Positions 1 through 10,974 of a stretch of 64,000 nt of DNA are shown here, piece after piece. A model generated the notes under the pieces. That model did not search any database. It was not told where the DNA came from and saw nothing but the letters and a program-made list of their open reading frames with translations. Both the position numbers and the translations under genes were made by a program. This stretch comes from Mesostigma viride (lineage: Eukaryota > Streptophyta > Mesostigmatophyceae > Mesostigmatales > Mesostigmataceae), in the NCBI GenBank assembly GCA_009746045.1, contig RPFO01000225.1, positions 1,105,090 through 1,169,089 of the forward strand. Reading direction: 5' to 3'. The stretch's first letter is position 1. The number at the start of each line of letters is the position of its first letter.

Positions 1-282
1 AAGCGGGTGGTGAGGTTGGTGGACTCCACCGCGGCGTTGGGCTGCTTGGCTAAGGGGCGGTCCTCATCCCACAAGCTCAACAAGCAGTGTCGCCGCTTGT
101 GGCAGCGCGCTGACCCTCGCCACTGGGAGTCGTTCCCAGTGGGTGTGGACGCCGAGTGCACTTCAACCAGCCGATATGGCGTTTCTCGCGGCCAATCCAT
201 GGCGACTTTCTTGGCAGGCTGGGTGCGCGACCTGACCGCGGAAGGCATCCATCCTAACCCAGGCCCCCCTGCGGCCTGTTAG
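1..282 (+). pseudogene. C-terminal end of a DIRS-type RNase H domain with a 2A-like motif (partial)
   Basis: The reading frame is open from the window edge to the stop at 280-282. It carries VDSTAALGCLAKGRSSS followed by a Lys/Leu/Arg helix. That pattern is typical of the RNase H region of DIRS-like and related elements, where an Asp begins the motif and a KGRSSS loop follows. The frame ends with EGIHPNPGP, which resembles 2A ribosome-skipping sequences but has His where the classical motif has Glu. HPNPGP variants are common in retroelement ORFs. The reverse transcriptase would lie to the left of the window. The tyrosine recombinase just downstream supports a DIRS-type order (RT-RH then recombinase). 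It is cut by the window edge, so length cannot be judged. Confidence 0.5.
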
Positions 283-326
283 CTACCTTAATTCCATGGC
301 CAGAGAGGAAAGTAAAGCCGGCTACC

Positions 327-1190
327 TTGCTGGCCTACCGTCGTGGTCTTGATTCCCTCTTGACTTGGTGGGAGGCTGGTGGGCGGGCGGACAGGTCCTC
401 GTCACGAGCTGACACCCTTGAGGAGACATTTTGTGCGTATGTCGCCTGGGCTCATTTTCGGGGATACAGCTGCCAGACGTGTGTCCATGCCTTAAATGGG
501 GTTGCAACTTTATTATCCCGGTAAGGTGAAGCGGTGGGACTTGGCCCGTGGCGTCCTCGCTGGGTGGAAAACACTTGTGCCCCCCCGTGCCCCTCCTCCC
601 ATTCCATGGGAGGCGGCGTTTGCACTTGCCAGCACGATGGTCATGCAAGGTCAGCGCCTTGCGGGCCTGCTGGTGGTCATCATGTTCCGCCATTTCCTGC
701 GAATCTCGGAGGCGCTGAACCTCCGTGTTGGCCATGTGCGCCTCCAGCCTGATGTTCGGCTTGGGCCGGCTCAACGGGGCGCCCTTCTTTTGAGGTCTAC
801 CAAGACCTCTAAGGGCAAGACTCAGTCAGTGGTGGTAGAAGATGTGATGTCTGAAACCATCCTCCGTCAAGTGCTGCATCGGGGGTAAGCGCGCTTGGGA
901 GGCCGTGTTTCCTTTCACCTACCCACAATTCAGGCGCATTTGGCAGGATGCGACTCAGGCCTTGGGGGGACCTCGCCCAGATTTTCACCATCATTCACGG
1001 GCTGCGGCATGGGGGTGCCACTCATGATTTCCTCGAGGGTCGCAGCATGGGGGACATCCAGGGCCGGGGGCGCTGGCTTAGCAGCTCCACGGTTGCCCAT
1101 TATGTGGGCTTGCACCGCAGTTTGGAGGTGGAGTTTCCTGAGGTTCTTCTTCGGGCCATGGCCGCCTGCACTTCGACCAGCAGGCAGGTG
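327..1190 (+). pseudogene. Tyrosine recombinase of a DIRS-like element, frameshifted
   Basis: Three frame segments read as one tyrosine recombinase. 327-524 gives a helical DNA-binding-like N-terminus (LDSLLTWWEAGG). 496-888 gives the start of the catalytic domain with the Arg box FLRISEALNL near 705. From about 948 comes HGLRHGGATHDFLEG with the His/Arg box, then GRGRW, then the likely nucleophile Tyr in AHYVGL near 1100. Such enzymes cut and rejoin the circular cDNA of DIRS-type elements. Frame changes near 520 and 900-960 mean it cannot be translated as one piece, so I call it a relic. Crypton recombinases are the alternative, but the RNase H just upstream favours DIRS. Confidence 0.6.
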
Positions 1191-1204
1191 AGACCTCCAC
1201 GAGC

Positions 1205-1579
1205 CTTCTTGCGGCATTTAAGCGCGACATTTTTGCCCCCATGCTACTCACTGGTGAGCTGGACATGTCGGCTGTCCGCCTCTACCGCGCGCGGGGGAAG
1301 GCTGGCCCGGCACCCGTGCTCCTCACCTTTAAGTACATGGCGGACAAGCTGTCGTTCCTTAAATGCCGCAAGAAGCTCTCGAGGACTCGCTTCACGCTGG
1401 ACGACGACTTGACCCTGGCCCAGCAACAGCGGCGACGCGAGCTATGGCCGACCTACCTCCAGCTCCGGCAAAGCGCAGGGGGGAAGCCGGTATACTGGAG
1501 GGGGGCGGTCATCCACGTTGACCACAAGCCCTGGCAGCCCCCTCCTGCCACCTCAGCAGTAGGGAATTCATACCAGTAG
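1205..1579 (+). pseudogene. L1 ORF1-like C-terminal domain fragment
   Basis: An open frame reads AFKRDIFAPM and then a segment with PAPVLLTFKYMADKL, a basic helix, TLDDDLTLAQQQRRREL and a C-terminal strand ending VIHVD. This order (beta strand, basic helix, acidic-polar DLT motif, long helix, closing strand) resembles the C-terminal RNA-binding domain of LINE-1 ORF1 proteins. It is in a different frame from the recombinase and may come from another element joined here. No EN or RT follows. From 1580 the sequence changes to low-complexity repeat. Confidence 0.4.
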
Positions 1580-1624
1580 TGTAGATTAGTCAGGCTTAGC
1601 CTAGCATGTGGCCCACGCGCATAT

Positions 1625-2475
1625 GTGCGCCCATAATGGCCCCCATGGATGTTGCCTACAGAATTTAGCCAAGCCATGCCTATAACGGGACCCCCATGGA
1701 TGTTGCATTAAGAATTTCGCCATGCTATGCCATGCAGAGAGATGCTCTCTGTAGAGAAGCCATGCCATAGTAGCTCTTGTATAGCCATGATGATCTTCCC
1801 CCACATGCCACGCTCCCCCTTAGCTGGGCATAGCGCGATACATCATGAGGGTGCAGGTGCCTTAATTAATTATCAACATCGCTCCGTTGGGAGTCAATGT
1901 AGCGCATATCCCTGAGAAGGGGCATATGGCTTTTAATACATCCTAGGCTACTTCATGCAAGGGTGGGAATGTAAGCTACCCTTGCTCTAGGTGCACCAGG
2001 GCACCTGCACCCTCATGGTCTATCACGCTATGCCCGGGTAAGGGGGGGAGCATGCCTGTGAGGGAGGAAGATCAGCATGGCTATACAAGAGCTAGGACAT
2101 GGCTGCTCGACAGAGAGCATCTCTCTGCATGGCATAGCATGGCTAAATTCTTAATGCAACATCCATGGGGGGGTCCCATTATAGGCATGGCTTGGCTAAA
2201 CATAGCCAGGGCGTAGCATGGCTGTACTAGGCTATGGCTGGTGGTGGACCGTGCGTTGGCGGCACGTGACTAGGTGTGTTGGCACAGCTAGGCAAATAGT
2301 CTAGGCATGGCTGCCTTAGCGGTGCCTTGGTGCACCTAGAGCAAGGGTCGCTTACATTCCCACCCTTGCAGGAAGTAGCCTAGAATGTATTAAAAGCCAT
2401 ATGCCCCTTCTCAGGGATATGTGCTACATTGACTCCCAACGGAGTGATGTTCCTAATCAATCAATTAATTAATGG
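1625..2475. repeat. Foldback element: nested inverted repeats
   Basis: Two pairs of inverted arms are visible. About 1865-2000 (CGTTGGGAGTCAATGTAGC through AGCAAGGG-type sequence) recurs inverted at about 2335-2465. About 1635-1860 (with CCCCCATGGATGTTGC) recurs inverted and diverged at about 2010-2210. Both ends of the first pair are bordered by TTAATTAATT. There is no coding capacity. The structure fits a foldback transposon or two MITEs inserted head to head. Confidence 0.55.
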
Positions 2476-2604
2476 CCGCCTGCCCCCCTCGGGCCTGGCG
2501 GGCTCTTTTGAAATTGCCCCGGCTCCCCCTAGTTTGGTTGTTCATTTCTATGTCATTATGCTAGGTTCTTTGCCCCTGGCATGGATCGCCAGGGAGGGAT
2601 ATAA

Positions 2605-3325
2605 GGGTAAGGCTAGCCTTTGCCAAGCAATAAGTGTTCCCATGAGCATCGGCGGCCGGGATGTGACCTGCCTTTTGTATGTGCTCCACTCATTGTTTTA
2701 ATAAAGAGTCTGGTTACCCTGGAGTTCCACGGTTAATAGAATCGTGGTTCTCTGAACATAGTTTCTTTATAGTGAGATGGAAGGGTAGCTGCTATAGCTA
2801 GGTTATTGGGTTCACGTGACATACCTTTTGAGGCCGGTGCGGCCTGATCCGGATTAGTCGTGGCCAAAACTTGGGCCAGTTTTTCTTGGCCAGGTGGCAG
2901 GAGCTACGTTGAGATATAAACCTGCCACTGTCTAGGTTTTTTGGCTAATGGCGTAGTGATTAACTAGATCTAGATTCTTTCTCTAACGCAATATGTGACC
3001 TAATAGCCCCGGCAGCCTTACGTAAGCTGCCGGCAATTAGAACGCCACATTGCGTCATTTGTTCAGACGCAACATTTGCGTGGCGAAAAAATGTCGTCCG
3101 GGCCAAGGCCGCATGACACGCAAAAAAGGACAAAAACAAACCCACCTAGCTAAGGCCGGCCTCTTTTCTTTTCCCGCCCACCCTCCCTGCATGTTTGGGG
3201 GTAAGGCTAGCCTTTGCCAAGCAATAAGTGTTCCCATGAGCATCGGCGGCCGGGATGTGGCCTGCCTTTTGTATGTGCTCCACTCAGAGTCTGGTTACCC
3301 TGGAGTTCCACGGTTAATAGAAGAT
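2605..3325. repeat. Pair of ~120-bp direct repeats flanking a ~465-bp spacer
   Basis: The block beginning GGTAAGGCTAGCCTTTGCC and ending GGTTAATAGAA occurs at 2607-2741 and again at about 3200-3322. The first copy carries an extra ATAAA-containing segment (about 2693-2706) not in the second. The spacer 2742-3199 has no convincing ORF. It could be the short terminal repeats of a small non-autonomous retroelement, or part of the split repeats of the DIRS-like relic at the window start. I cannot choose between these. Confidence 0.5.
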
Positions 3326-3786
3326 GAATTTATTTTAGTCCACTCTTCTACTTCGAAAGCTATTCTTACAAACTCTAGCCCACCACCTCAAGTACCTAGG
3401 GGAACATGTGGCGGCGCGACCACCTAGAGTGACTTGCGGAGGTCACAGCCACCTACAGTGGCTTGCTGCCTCGTTAAGTTACCACATCTACAGTGGCCTA
3501 CCACGATTACTATGCACCGTGACCGACATCGGTACCCATGGATTGCCAGTCCACAGTATACCCTGTTGGTGGTGCAGTGACCCTACAAAAATTTACCGAA
3601 CCACAAAACACCTATTGTTCATGCAGTAACTTGGTGTCAGCAAAACACAAAATGCCCCCCCAAGGAAGGCGGGTGCTACCCAAACAAACTACCTACGAAA
3701 ACGGCTGAACTGCTCCCTTTGAGGCTTTTAGCTAGGAGAGATAAACCGAGCAGAGCTCAATAAATTGCCACCGCGGCGCCCGCGCG
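3326..3786. other. Intergenic, no gene seen
   Basis: No conserved coding, RNA or repeat signature recognised. A short imperfect repetition of GTGGC/CACCTAC-type words lies at 3405-3500. Confidence 0.4.
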
Positions 3787-4560
3787 AACCCGGCCGTTTT
3801 GCGCTCCCTGAAGAAGGCCTGCATCCGGGCCTACGACACTGCAGCGCTCAAGGATGACATTGACAAGTTCCAGGCCAACTATGACGACAAAAGCATGTGG
3901 TTCTCCCTTTCCCGGTTGGGGAAACGCAAGCGTGACCCGGGCCCAACGATTGACGTGGGTAAACCACCCGCCCAGCGCCTGCACACCTGGCCGGAGGGAC
4001 AGCACTTATTCCCTGCTGGGGGCCCCTTACTTCCCCCCCCAAGCAGGTCCCCCACTTCGCCGCTGCCGCCTTCCGTCCCCCCACTCAAGCCGGCCCCGGC
4101 CGCTCACCCGCACCACTCGTAGGTGAAAAGGACTACCTAGTCCCCCCGCTCCTGGGCTGCTTGCAGACCCCGACAAGCCCCCCCTTTCACGGAAGCTGGG
4201 CTTGCCGAGGCTCTCGCCCGTCTCCGCTGGGACGCGGCCAACGGCGCCGACCACCTGTCTGCCGGCGTCCTGAAGCTCCAAACAGAACGCAGTCTCCGAC
4301 TGACGATCTACAACAAGGTTCTGCTCCCAAATTTGGTTCCCTGTAACCTTGTCCATCTTGTCAATCGGCACCCGTCACACTCACACTGGGCAGCTGCCAA
4401 AAAACAGACCACCCCACTCGTGGCTGCCTTAACAAGACAGCCGCTGTCGTGTCCACGCGGCGCGTGACCTGTTGTCTGTGCTTGTGCTGTCATCTGTCAC
4501 CACGGAGACAGCCCCTGTGCATCTCCATGTGCCGTGCGCGTGTGCGCCGGTCACCCGACA
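3787..4560 (+). pseudogene. Possible reverse-transcriptase-type retroelement fragment
   Basis: Composition becomes coding-like. 3799-4122 reads a basic segment (LKKACIRAYDTAALKDDIDKF) and then Pro-rich sequence. After a frame change, about 4148-4480 reads FTEAGLAEALARLRWDAANGADHL, which resembles the segment before motif A of non-LTR reverse transcriptases, where KAPGPDG normally stands. The diagnostic YADD-type motif is absent and the frame is broken. The family assignment is weak. Confidence 0.25.
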
Positions 4561-4874
4561 GCTCACCTGCGGCGCGACAAGCCTCATCAGCAGGTCCCCA
4601 TGCCAGCCCCTTGACTGCGCGTGAGCCCCCTACTGTACTTGCAGCCAGATAAGCAGCCACATGGGGCGCGCTGGCACGCGGGGCTGAACGGGCACCGGGA
4701 GGCTTGCTTGCCGATGCAGGCATTCCTAGAATGGATAGCAGAGTCGCTCGGTGCGCCTGATTGCGGATGCCAGACGATATCAAGGGAGGACCACGCGAGG
4801 CAAGGTCGATGGTTGCCTCGCCCGTTGCCAGTAGCTAACAAGCCACTAGCTATCCCCTTGATGGTGCAACTCAC
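4561..4874 (-). other. Sequence downstream of the TIR exon (possible intron or 3' flank)
   Basis: On the minus strand the TIR exon is followed directly by GTGAGT, a good 5' splice site that overlaps the TGA stop. This stretch is therefore either 3' flank (if TGA is used) or an intron. I did not identify a following exon. Confidence 0.35.
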
Positions 4875-5953
4875 GGTGTGACTCCCATGGCGGCCAGGGT
4901 CCTCAGCAACAGTGGCATGTTTGCAGCGATGTCAGACTCACGCGCCATGCAAACGTTGAGCTGCTGGCCCAGATACCTCTTCACGTCGCCATCAGGCCAG
5001 CTGCTAGAGCCGATGAGCTTTTCGTCCATGACAACCGGGATCATGCGTTTGGGAGTCTTGTAATCCACCGCACAGTTGAACTCCATCTTACTATTATTTT
5101 CCATTGGGCTATTCACCTTGTTGATGTAGCCCTGGGTGACAAGCACCAGCACAGCCTGTGAATTGCGAATGCGGGAGGCCATTAGCTGTGCCCAAAGGCT
5201 ACAGTCGAAGCGTTGGTCCTCATCAAACCACGTCTTGAACCCGAGCTCCTTGAGCGACTGGTTGATGCGCACGAGGCACTCCTGGCCGATGAGCTGCCAC
5301 TCGCCGTCAAACGCCAAGTCATATGAGAGGAACAGCTCCGAGGGTGGACTCTTCGCGGCTGGCCCTGGATTCACCCTCTCTGACGGGGCAGCCGGTTGAA
5401 CCGCCTGAGCCTGCATCGTCTGTGATGGATTTGGGGTGACCCCCATGCCGGCCAGGATGTCCAGCAGCTCAGGCATGTTGGATGTGAATTCAGTCTCCTG
5501 TACCATGGATACGTGCTGCTGCTGGCCAAAGAAATTCTTGACCGTGCCATCGCACCAGTTTCTGCGGTCAAGGAGCTCTTCCTCCATGACAACGGGGACA
5601 ATGCGCTCGGAGCCCTTCTGTGCCATCGCGTAGTGGAACTCCAACCTGCAGTAGTCATTCTTGGTCGAGTTCACCTTATCCATGTAGCACTTGGTGATGA
5701 ATGTCAGCACGGCCATGGAGCTGTCGATGCCATCGCCCACCTGCTGCGCGATGTCGCCACCTATCAACAGGTCCGAGTCAAGCCATGTGGTGAAACCACG
5801 CTCCCTGAGTGCCTGGCTGATGCGTACCACACGCTGATGGTTGATCTTGTCCTTTCCCCAGTCATGAGAGAGGAACATGTGGCGCATGGTAAGGGCCCCT
5901 GCTGACACGCTGCTTGATGGGCCAGCTGGCTGGATTGCCATAGCCTGAGGCGC
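4875..5953 (-). CDS. Tandem TIR-domain exon (TIR-TIR)
   Basis: From the ATG at 5941 the frame codes 356 residues ending at TGA 4871-4873. TIR 1 spans about residues 20-170: box 1 HMFLSHDWG at 21-29, TWLDSD at 52-57 and Glu101 in LEFHYAM. TIR 2 spans about 202-356: ELFLSYD, TWFDED and Glu287 in KMEFN. In TIR NADases the catalytic Glu lies at the corresponding C..xE site, so both copies keep a candidate residue; NAD cleavage is inference. Each TIR ends in MGVTP, and a Pro/Ala linker joins them. Upstream of the ATG, minus-strand TTTTCCGCAG at about 5954 is a good 3' splice site in frame with ATG (phase 0), so the ATG may be internal. The stop overlaps a GTGAGT donor. Confidence 0.8.
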
Positions 5954-7367
5954 CTGCGGAAAAGAAGCAGCATCCGCCCGATTACACAGAATACAGAACG
6001 TGCTTCTGTCAAGCGGATACTGCTACATATGAGAAAGAAGCTTCTAACTGCCACAATAGCAGTATCATCCACAGAAGCCATAGTGCAGGCACGCTTTTGC
6101 TGCCACAAACACAGCGGGCCTTCATCATAATGGTAGGGGGCCCAACCTCTACCTGCGGTGTATAGCAATACGACTTGGAGCAGTAGACGACCATGCCACA
6201 GGCGCAGCGCAGAAGCTTGCCTGCTATAAGTTATGCTAGCATCGAATTACTGCTAGGCGTGTGTGGACATGGAAGGGTGGACCAGGGGACACGGGAAAGG
6301 TTTGCTCACTCTAGCCTCAACTATCAAGGATAGGTGGAGCCATGGATACCGCTGTCGGGGCGTGCACAGAGATGTGGACCAGGGGACACGGGGAAGGTCT
6401 CTATTGCATCACGATAGCATCAAGAATGCATGAAAGAACCATGCATACGCCAGCGGGGGCGTGCATGCATGGAAGTGTGGACCAGGGACCACAGTAACAG
6501 CAACAAGCAGCGCAATGGCGGCAACCTCCATATGAGCGTGCTAGGGTGACGGTGTGGCTGAACTGGGCTGCCACACAGCCCAGCAGAGGCTCCACAGCGA
6601 TGACACGTGACATTGAAGATTAGCACATGGGCTTAGAGAGAAACACCAGCTACGCGCAGCCAAACTTTGGATCAAGGGCATCTTACGGGCTATGGATCCA
6701 TAGTAACAGAGGAGAGAAAGCCCTTGTGTCTCCTGGTTTTCAGGGGTTAGCAACTTCAAAGAGTTTTCTGCTGAAGCATGTACAAACGTCAACCTTCCTG
6801 AGCCATAAAGACTAAAATCCATGCCAATGGGAAGCAGCTGTGAAGTCGTGAGGTTCATTCAACTTTTGGGTGGCCCCACTCAGCACTTCTAGTAACAAGT
6901 AGCTTTATAAGTCCCTCCATCTACCGTCCAACCCACCTTGACTGAAACCCCGCCCGCTAAACATGGAGGCCCCCTCTTACAAAATCCCTCCATCCTCCCC
7001 TAGCCCGCCTGATGCATCCGGCTGACCCACCCATTAATCAAGAATCAGTCAGCTCCCTTCGTTGGCTGGTAGTGTAACAAGAAACAGGCAACAAGTTGGT
7101 GTGCACAAGTACCTCTTGAGACAGAGTCTGTGACCGGTAAACAGGCAACGAACGACCCACGGTGAAACACGGTAGACTCTCGGGGAAAACCCCGCAGGGC
7201 TGCCCTGGTTCCCTGTTCAGTGCATGGCTCTTGGACCTGGTTCTTCGAAGGTCCCCGAGTCCCAATCTACGGCCTTACCTTTACCTTCAAGTGGCAATTA
7301 GTCCTAACCCCATCTGCAAGTGGCCACACAGAACTGCCCGGACGGCGAGCACCGTTGCCAGACTTAC
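5954..7367 (-). other. Presumed intron between the ankyrin-like and TIR exons
   Basis: No domain was recognised in any frame. It holds a three-copy tandem repeat (6270-6500), CA/TG-rich words and short ORFs that look random. The phase-0 donor at 7367 and acceptor at 5954 are compatible with one intron of about 1.4 kb. Confidence 0.45.
6270..6500. repeat. Imperfect tandem repeat, three copies, period ~100 bp
   Basis: The core GTGGACCAGGGGACACGGG recurs at about 6277, 6374 and 6477, each time preceded by GCGTG/CATGGA-type words. The copies have diverged. It lies in the presumed intron upstream of the TIR exon. Confidence 0.55.
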
Positions 7368-7472
7368 GGTGCCTGGTTCAGCAGGGTGCTGCTTGGGCAT
7401 GTCCGCCTTGGCCATGAATATAGCATATTTCACCTCGTTATCCCAGGCATAGTAGAGGGGTGTATTGCCACT
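7368..7472 (-). CDS. Ankyrin-like exon (105 bp, phase 0)
   Basis: Bounded by a CCACAG acceptor and a GTAAGT donor on the minus strand. The exon is exactly 35 codons and begins SGNTPLYYAWDNEV, matching the GxTPLHxA turn and first helix of an ankyrin repeat. The second helix and loop are poorly conserved (AIFMAKADMPKQ). Same strand and same phase as the 99-bp ankyrin exons at 42-59 kb and the TIR exon at 5953-4875. It may be a terminal, degenerate repeat of one ankyrin-TIR gene. The 35-kb gap to the next ankyrin exon is filled mostly by mobile elements. Confidence 0.55.
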
Positions 7473-7738
7473 CTGTGGTCGGAACATTAAGGGCATAACA
7501 TGGCATCGGACACGTCCATGCATCAGGCATGCCAGGGGCGCCAAGTACGATGATCAGCCAGGGCATCAAGGGTAGGTCGGGGGAATCTCTGATCCCCCCA
7601 AATGGGGTATTTCACAAAATCAAGCCTGCCTATCTGCTAGCCCACTAGCAGGACCGCCCTCCCGACTCCCAAACGCCCCCCAAACGCCCCCCAAACGCCC
7701 CCCAAACGCCCCCTACTCGCCGCCCAACCCCAAGTTTA
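7473..7738. other. Intronic flank with a C-rich tandem repeat
   Basis: No gene. At 7666-7715 the word AAACGCCCCCC is repeated about four times. A related CCCC/AGACGCCCCC run borders the other side of the G element at 41165-41200, as expected if one C-rich tract was split by the insertion. Confidence 0.45.
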
Positions 7739-9288
7739 CAGGTCGGACAAATAAAATAAATATGGCATTTAAATACTTTTGGCAGGTGCCAAAACAATGT
7801 CAAATATCATTTAAATAATTTCACACAAACCGGGGAGCAAGGTAAATATATTTAAATGTTTCTCTGCGCTATAGGGGGCTTTGTGCCAAATACATTTTAA
7901 TATTTTCCAACGCAACTACGTTTTGTGTCAAATACATTTAAATAAATTCTGCCAAAGGGCCCTTTGAGGCAAATATATTTAACCCATAGTCCGCTGACCC
8001 ATTTTTGGCACTTTTATACCCCTGAAAATGAAAAAAATCATAACTTACAGGCCACAACTCCAAATACCCCCAACCAAGATGCTAGGAGTATCTACACTTC
8101 AAGGGCTTTCAGAATATGCAATAATACCTTGGCTTTTTCAAAGCATTTGGATGATAGCTCCAGTCAAAGCTGGCCAAAAGACGATCTTTTTTCCCCAAGG
8201 AAAAGTCTACCCCCCCCTAACTTCCCAGGGAGGGCAGGGAATCTCAATACCAACATTGGACAACTTAGTTGGATAGTCCAATGGGGGTTTCCTTGGGTCA
8301 GACCACCCGGATAACCCATGACCCCTATATAACGTGCTCATACATGTGTGTGGGTTACGCGCGTGAAAACAGCTCTCTATGACATGCAGCACAATAATGC
8401 ATTATAACAAGCTATCAAAGGCTGCCAAAAGTGCTGGAATACAAACACGTTGCCTACCTGCACTGACGGAGTGGTATACTCCAAAGAAATGCCCAAAACT
8501 GGGCACTTTCAGGGCTAATACCACTCTTTACAACAGGCATGGAACTTGCTGAAATATGCATGGATAAAATCGTCATTCATAATGCATGGGATACGTATTC
8601 CGCTGCAAACAACACGCAAATACGTTGTCGTACCTGGCTCGTTCATGCCCTACCCGGATTCCGCTGGCCGGGACCCTCATATCTCACACATACTGATGCT
8701 CTACAGGCAAAGGCCGCCATAGCCGCATACTTCATGATCCGCCATGGCTACCAGGTCGATGTTCCGTGCAAAGATGGCCACTAAACTAGTCCGCATTCTC
8801 AGCAAACGCTGCAGCTGACGTCCCTTACCCAAACTGGATGCCCGGGCTGGCGCAGATTGCCCGGCCATAGGGAGAAAATCGACCTATGACAAGCTATGAC
8901 TCATCTGGAACTGACGACCAGGAAAGTCATATTTTCCTACCTGTATTTTCCTAACCCTATAAATCTGGCGGTGCCTGACCTACGAAAATCATGCATCGTC
9001 ATTCTGAGCAACATTCTGAACCGTTTCAAGCCGTGAGACGCACAAATTTCGTGACAGCGGCACGTTGTCAGCCATATCTCATTACGCGCGCGCGCGAGCG
9101 AAATTTTCCCGCCAAAGTCACGTGATACATTCTCAATGCACGTTGTAATTACCAGGCTATGGCGAATATTACCCCCAAACCTATGCATCACCTTCGTCCC
9201 TAAGTGTTCCCGGACCCACCGGACCACTGACATCCGTCACAAGCGGCGCGGCGCTTACGGCGCGGCGCGAAATTCGACCGTTAGTCAA

Positions 9289-9312
9289 ACTACCCGACAG
9301 GTCGGGTAGTTT
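9289..9312. repeat. Perfect hairpin inside the G element
   Basis: AACTACCCGAC, AG, then GTCGGGTAGTT: an 11-bp stem with a 2-nt loop. The centre contains GACAGGTCGG, which resembles the terminal CAGGTCGG of the G element, so it may be an internal transposase-binding or terminus-derived site. Confidence 0.6.
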
Positions 9313-10768
9313 ACGGACTATGGGTTAAATATATATTTAGTTTGCAAATGTATATAAAAGCATATTTAAATACCGTACAGGTATTTAAATACCTGCCAGC
9401 CCTTGTCCAACTTAACCCCTAAAATGGTCTTGCTGCCGATTTTCCGCCAAAAAGTGACTTATAGCCGATTTGTCGGCACCTACTCGGGGGACCAGTTTGC
9501 GAGAATACTATTGGGAATTAGGAAACGTTTAGCTGAGAAGAATGAAAGTTTATAAGTTTCTCCAGAACATGATACTAGGGTTTGCTATATTTTGACCAAG
9601 TTTAACTCGTCGTCTGTCCCTGGTCCTAATTTTAGGACTGAGTTCAACTCAGTCCTAATTTTAGGACCTAATTTTGAGGTTTTGTAGAAAATTCGCCCCG
9701 GTCGGAATATTTGGCAGAAAAATTTTCTCAAAATTTATTCAAATACTACTTGAAAAGATCTTTCTTGGACATATTTTTGGGATTTTTTTGGATTTGGTTT
9801 GGGCGGCTAACCGTACGGTGAAAGTACAGGTGGTAAGGGTACATTTTCACGCGAAACGTGAGTTCCGGAAATGCACGACCTAGCCATGGCGGCTTGCGCC
9901 CATGCATGCAGTTTACGTTTTCGGACGATTTTGCGGGCCAAACCCAGGAAATAGATTTTTTATGTCCTAAAGATGATACAAGTGAATTTTAACCTCGCGG
10001 GGATGCGATTTACTGGGTGTCGGCACTGTTCTTGCAGGAAAAATCTCCGATTAGGCAGGTCGACGGAATGGATTACTACAATTGATTCCCGGATCAAATC
10101 GAAGGGTTTATAGGTTTCTTTCTACCTTTTATCATGTATTGTCGTAGATTAAGTCTAGTGGCAGTCAAGATTTGATGATTTCGACCACTCTGTCACGTCA
10201 TGGTTTGTGTGCCGCAAAGTGCCACTTTTGCAGGCACCGCCTGGGCCAAGGTAACGCCAGCCGTGCCAGGTAAAGCTGGAATATCGCTGCTTCATCGTTT
10301 CTTGGTATTCTTACATGAGTTTAAGCTTGCGATGCGCTGTCAGTTTTGAGTCTTGCTGCTCTTTCTTGACCGTTGCCTGCCCCTCTCTAAAACCATCTTT
10401 TTAGATGATCTTACCAGGCATTTGCCTTACCGTAGCGTGGCTGTACAAGGTTTTAGGTGCTGAATGGGTTAAAACACTTTCATAGATGTTAGTTATTCTC
10501 TTGCTATGTTCATACTGCATGATTGTGTGGTCATGGGCTGCGTCAAGGGTACTGTCAAGCTTATACGGGTGAGTGAAAAATCATGGTGATAAACCACTGT
10601 CATCATGTGCCAGCAGGTATCTTGGCCATGTCATGGCAAGGTAATACAGTTTTATCCATGTCCATTCTTGTAAAGAACAATTAAATGTGACTAACCTACC
10701 CATTATATCGGTGGTTATTACTTATAATACATCCCTTTGTAGCTACGTATCCATACGCATTCCCTACA

Positions 10769-10969
10769 TCAAAGAGACAACCAGCGCAGGCCAGAAATCG
10801 GGAGAATCCGGACCATGGTAGCTCGAGCCTGCCGTTATCTTTTCCGCGTTTTCGAGTCGTTCAGGATGATGAAGATGAATGGTGATGGAAATGTGTATCC
10901 TTGTGCATTGAAATTATGGCTGGCTTACGTGTGGAGCGACTAGATGACCTAGACGGTGGGGCCGGAAAC
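10769..10969 (-). repeat. 3' end of the Penelope-like element, left of gypsy
   Basis: Matches 37706-37908 almost base for base, from ATCAAAGAGACAACC to GGGGCCGGAAAC. It was separated from the element body by the gypsy insertion at AGCAT. Confidence 0.85.
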
Positions 10970-10974
10970 AGCAT

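Noticed and set aside
5357-5390. NPGP in the linker between the two TIR domains, as a possible 2A site
   Set aside because: The preceding residues (SERV) do not give the ExNPGP pattern, and NPGP alone in a Pro-rich linker is expected by chance.
8539-8784. 81-codon plus-strand frame inside G
   Set aside because: No recognisable domain; not confirmed by the diverged G-like copy at 49.5-50.7 kb.
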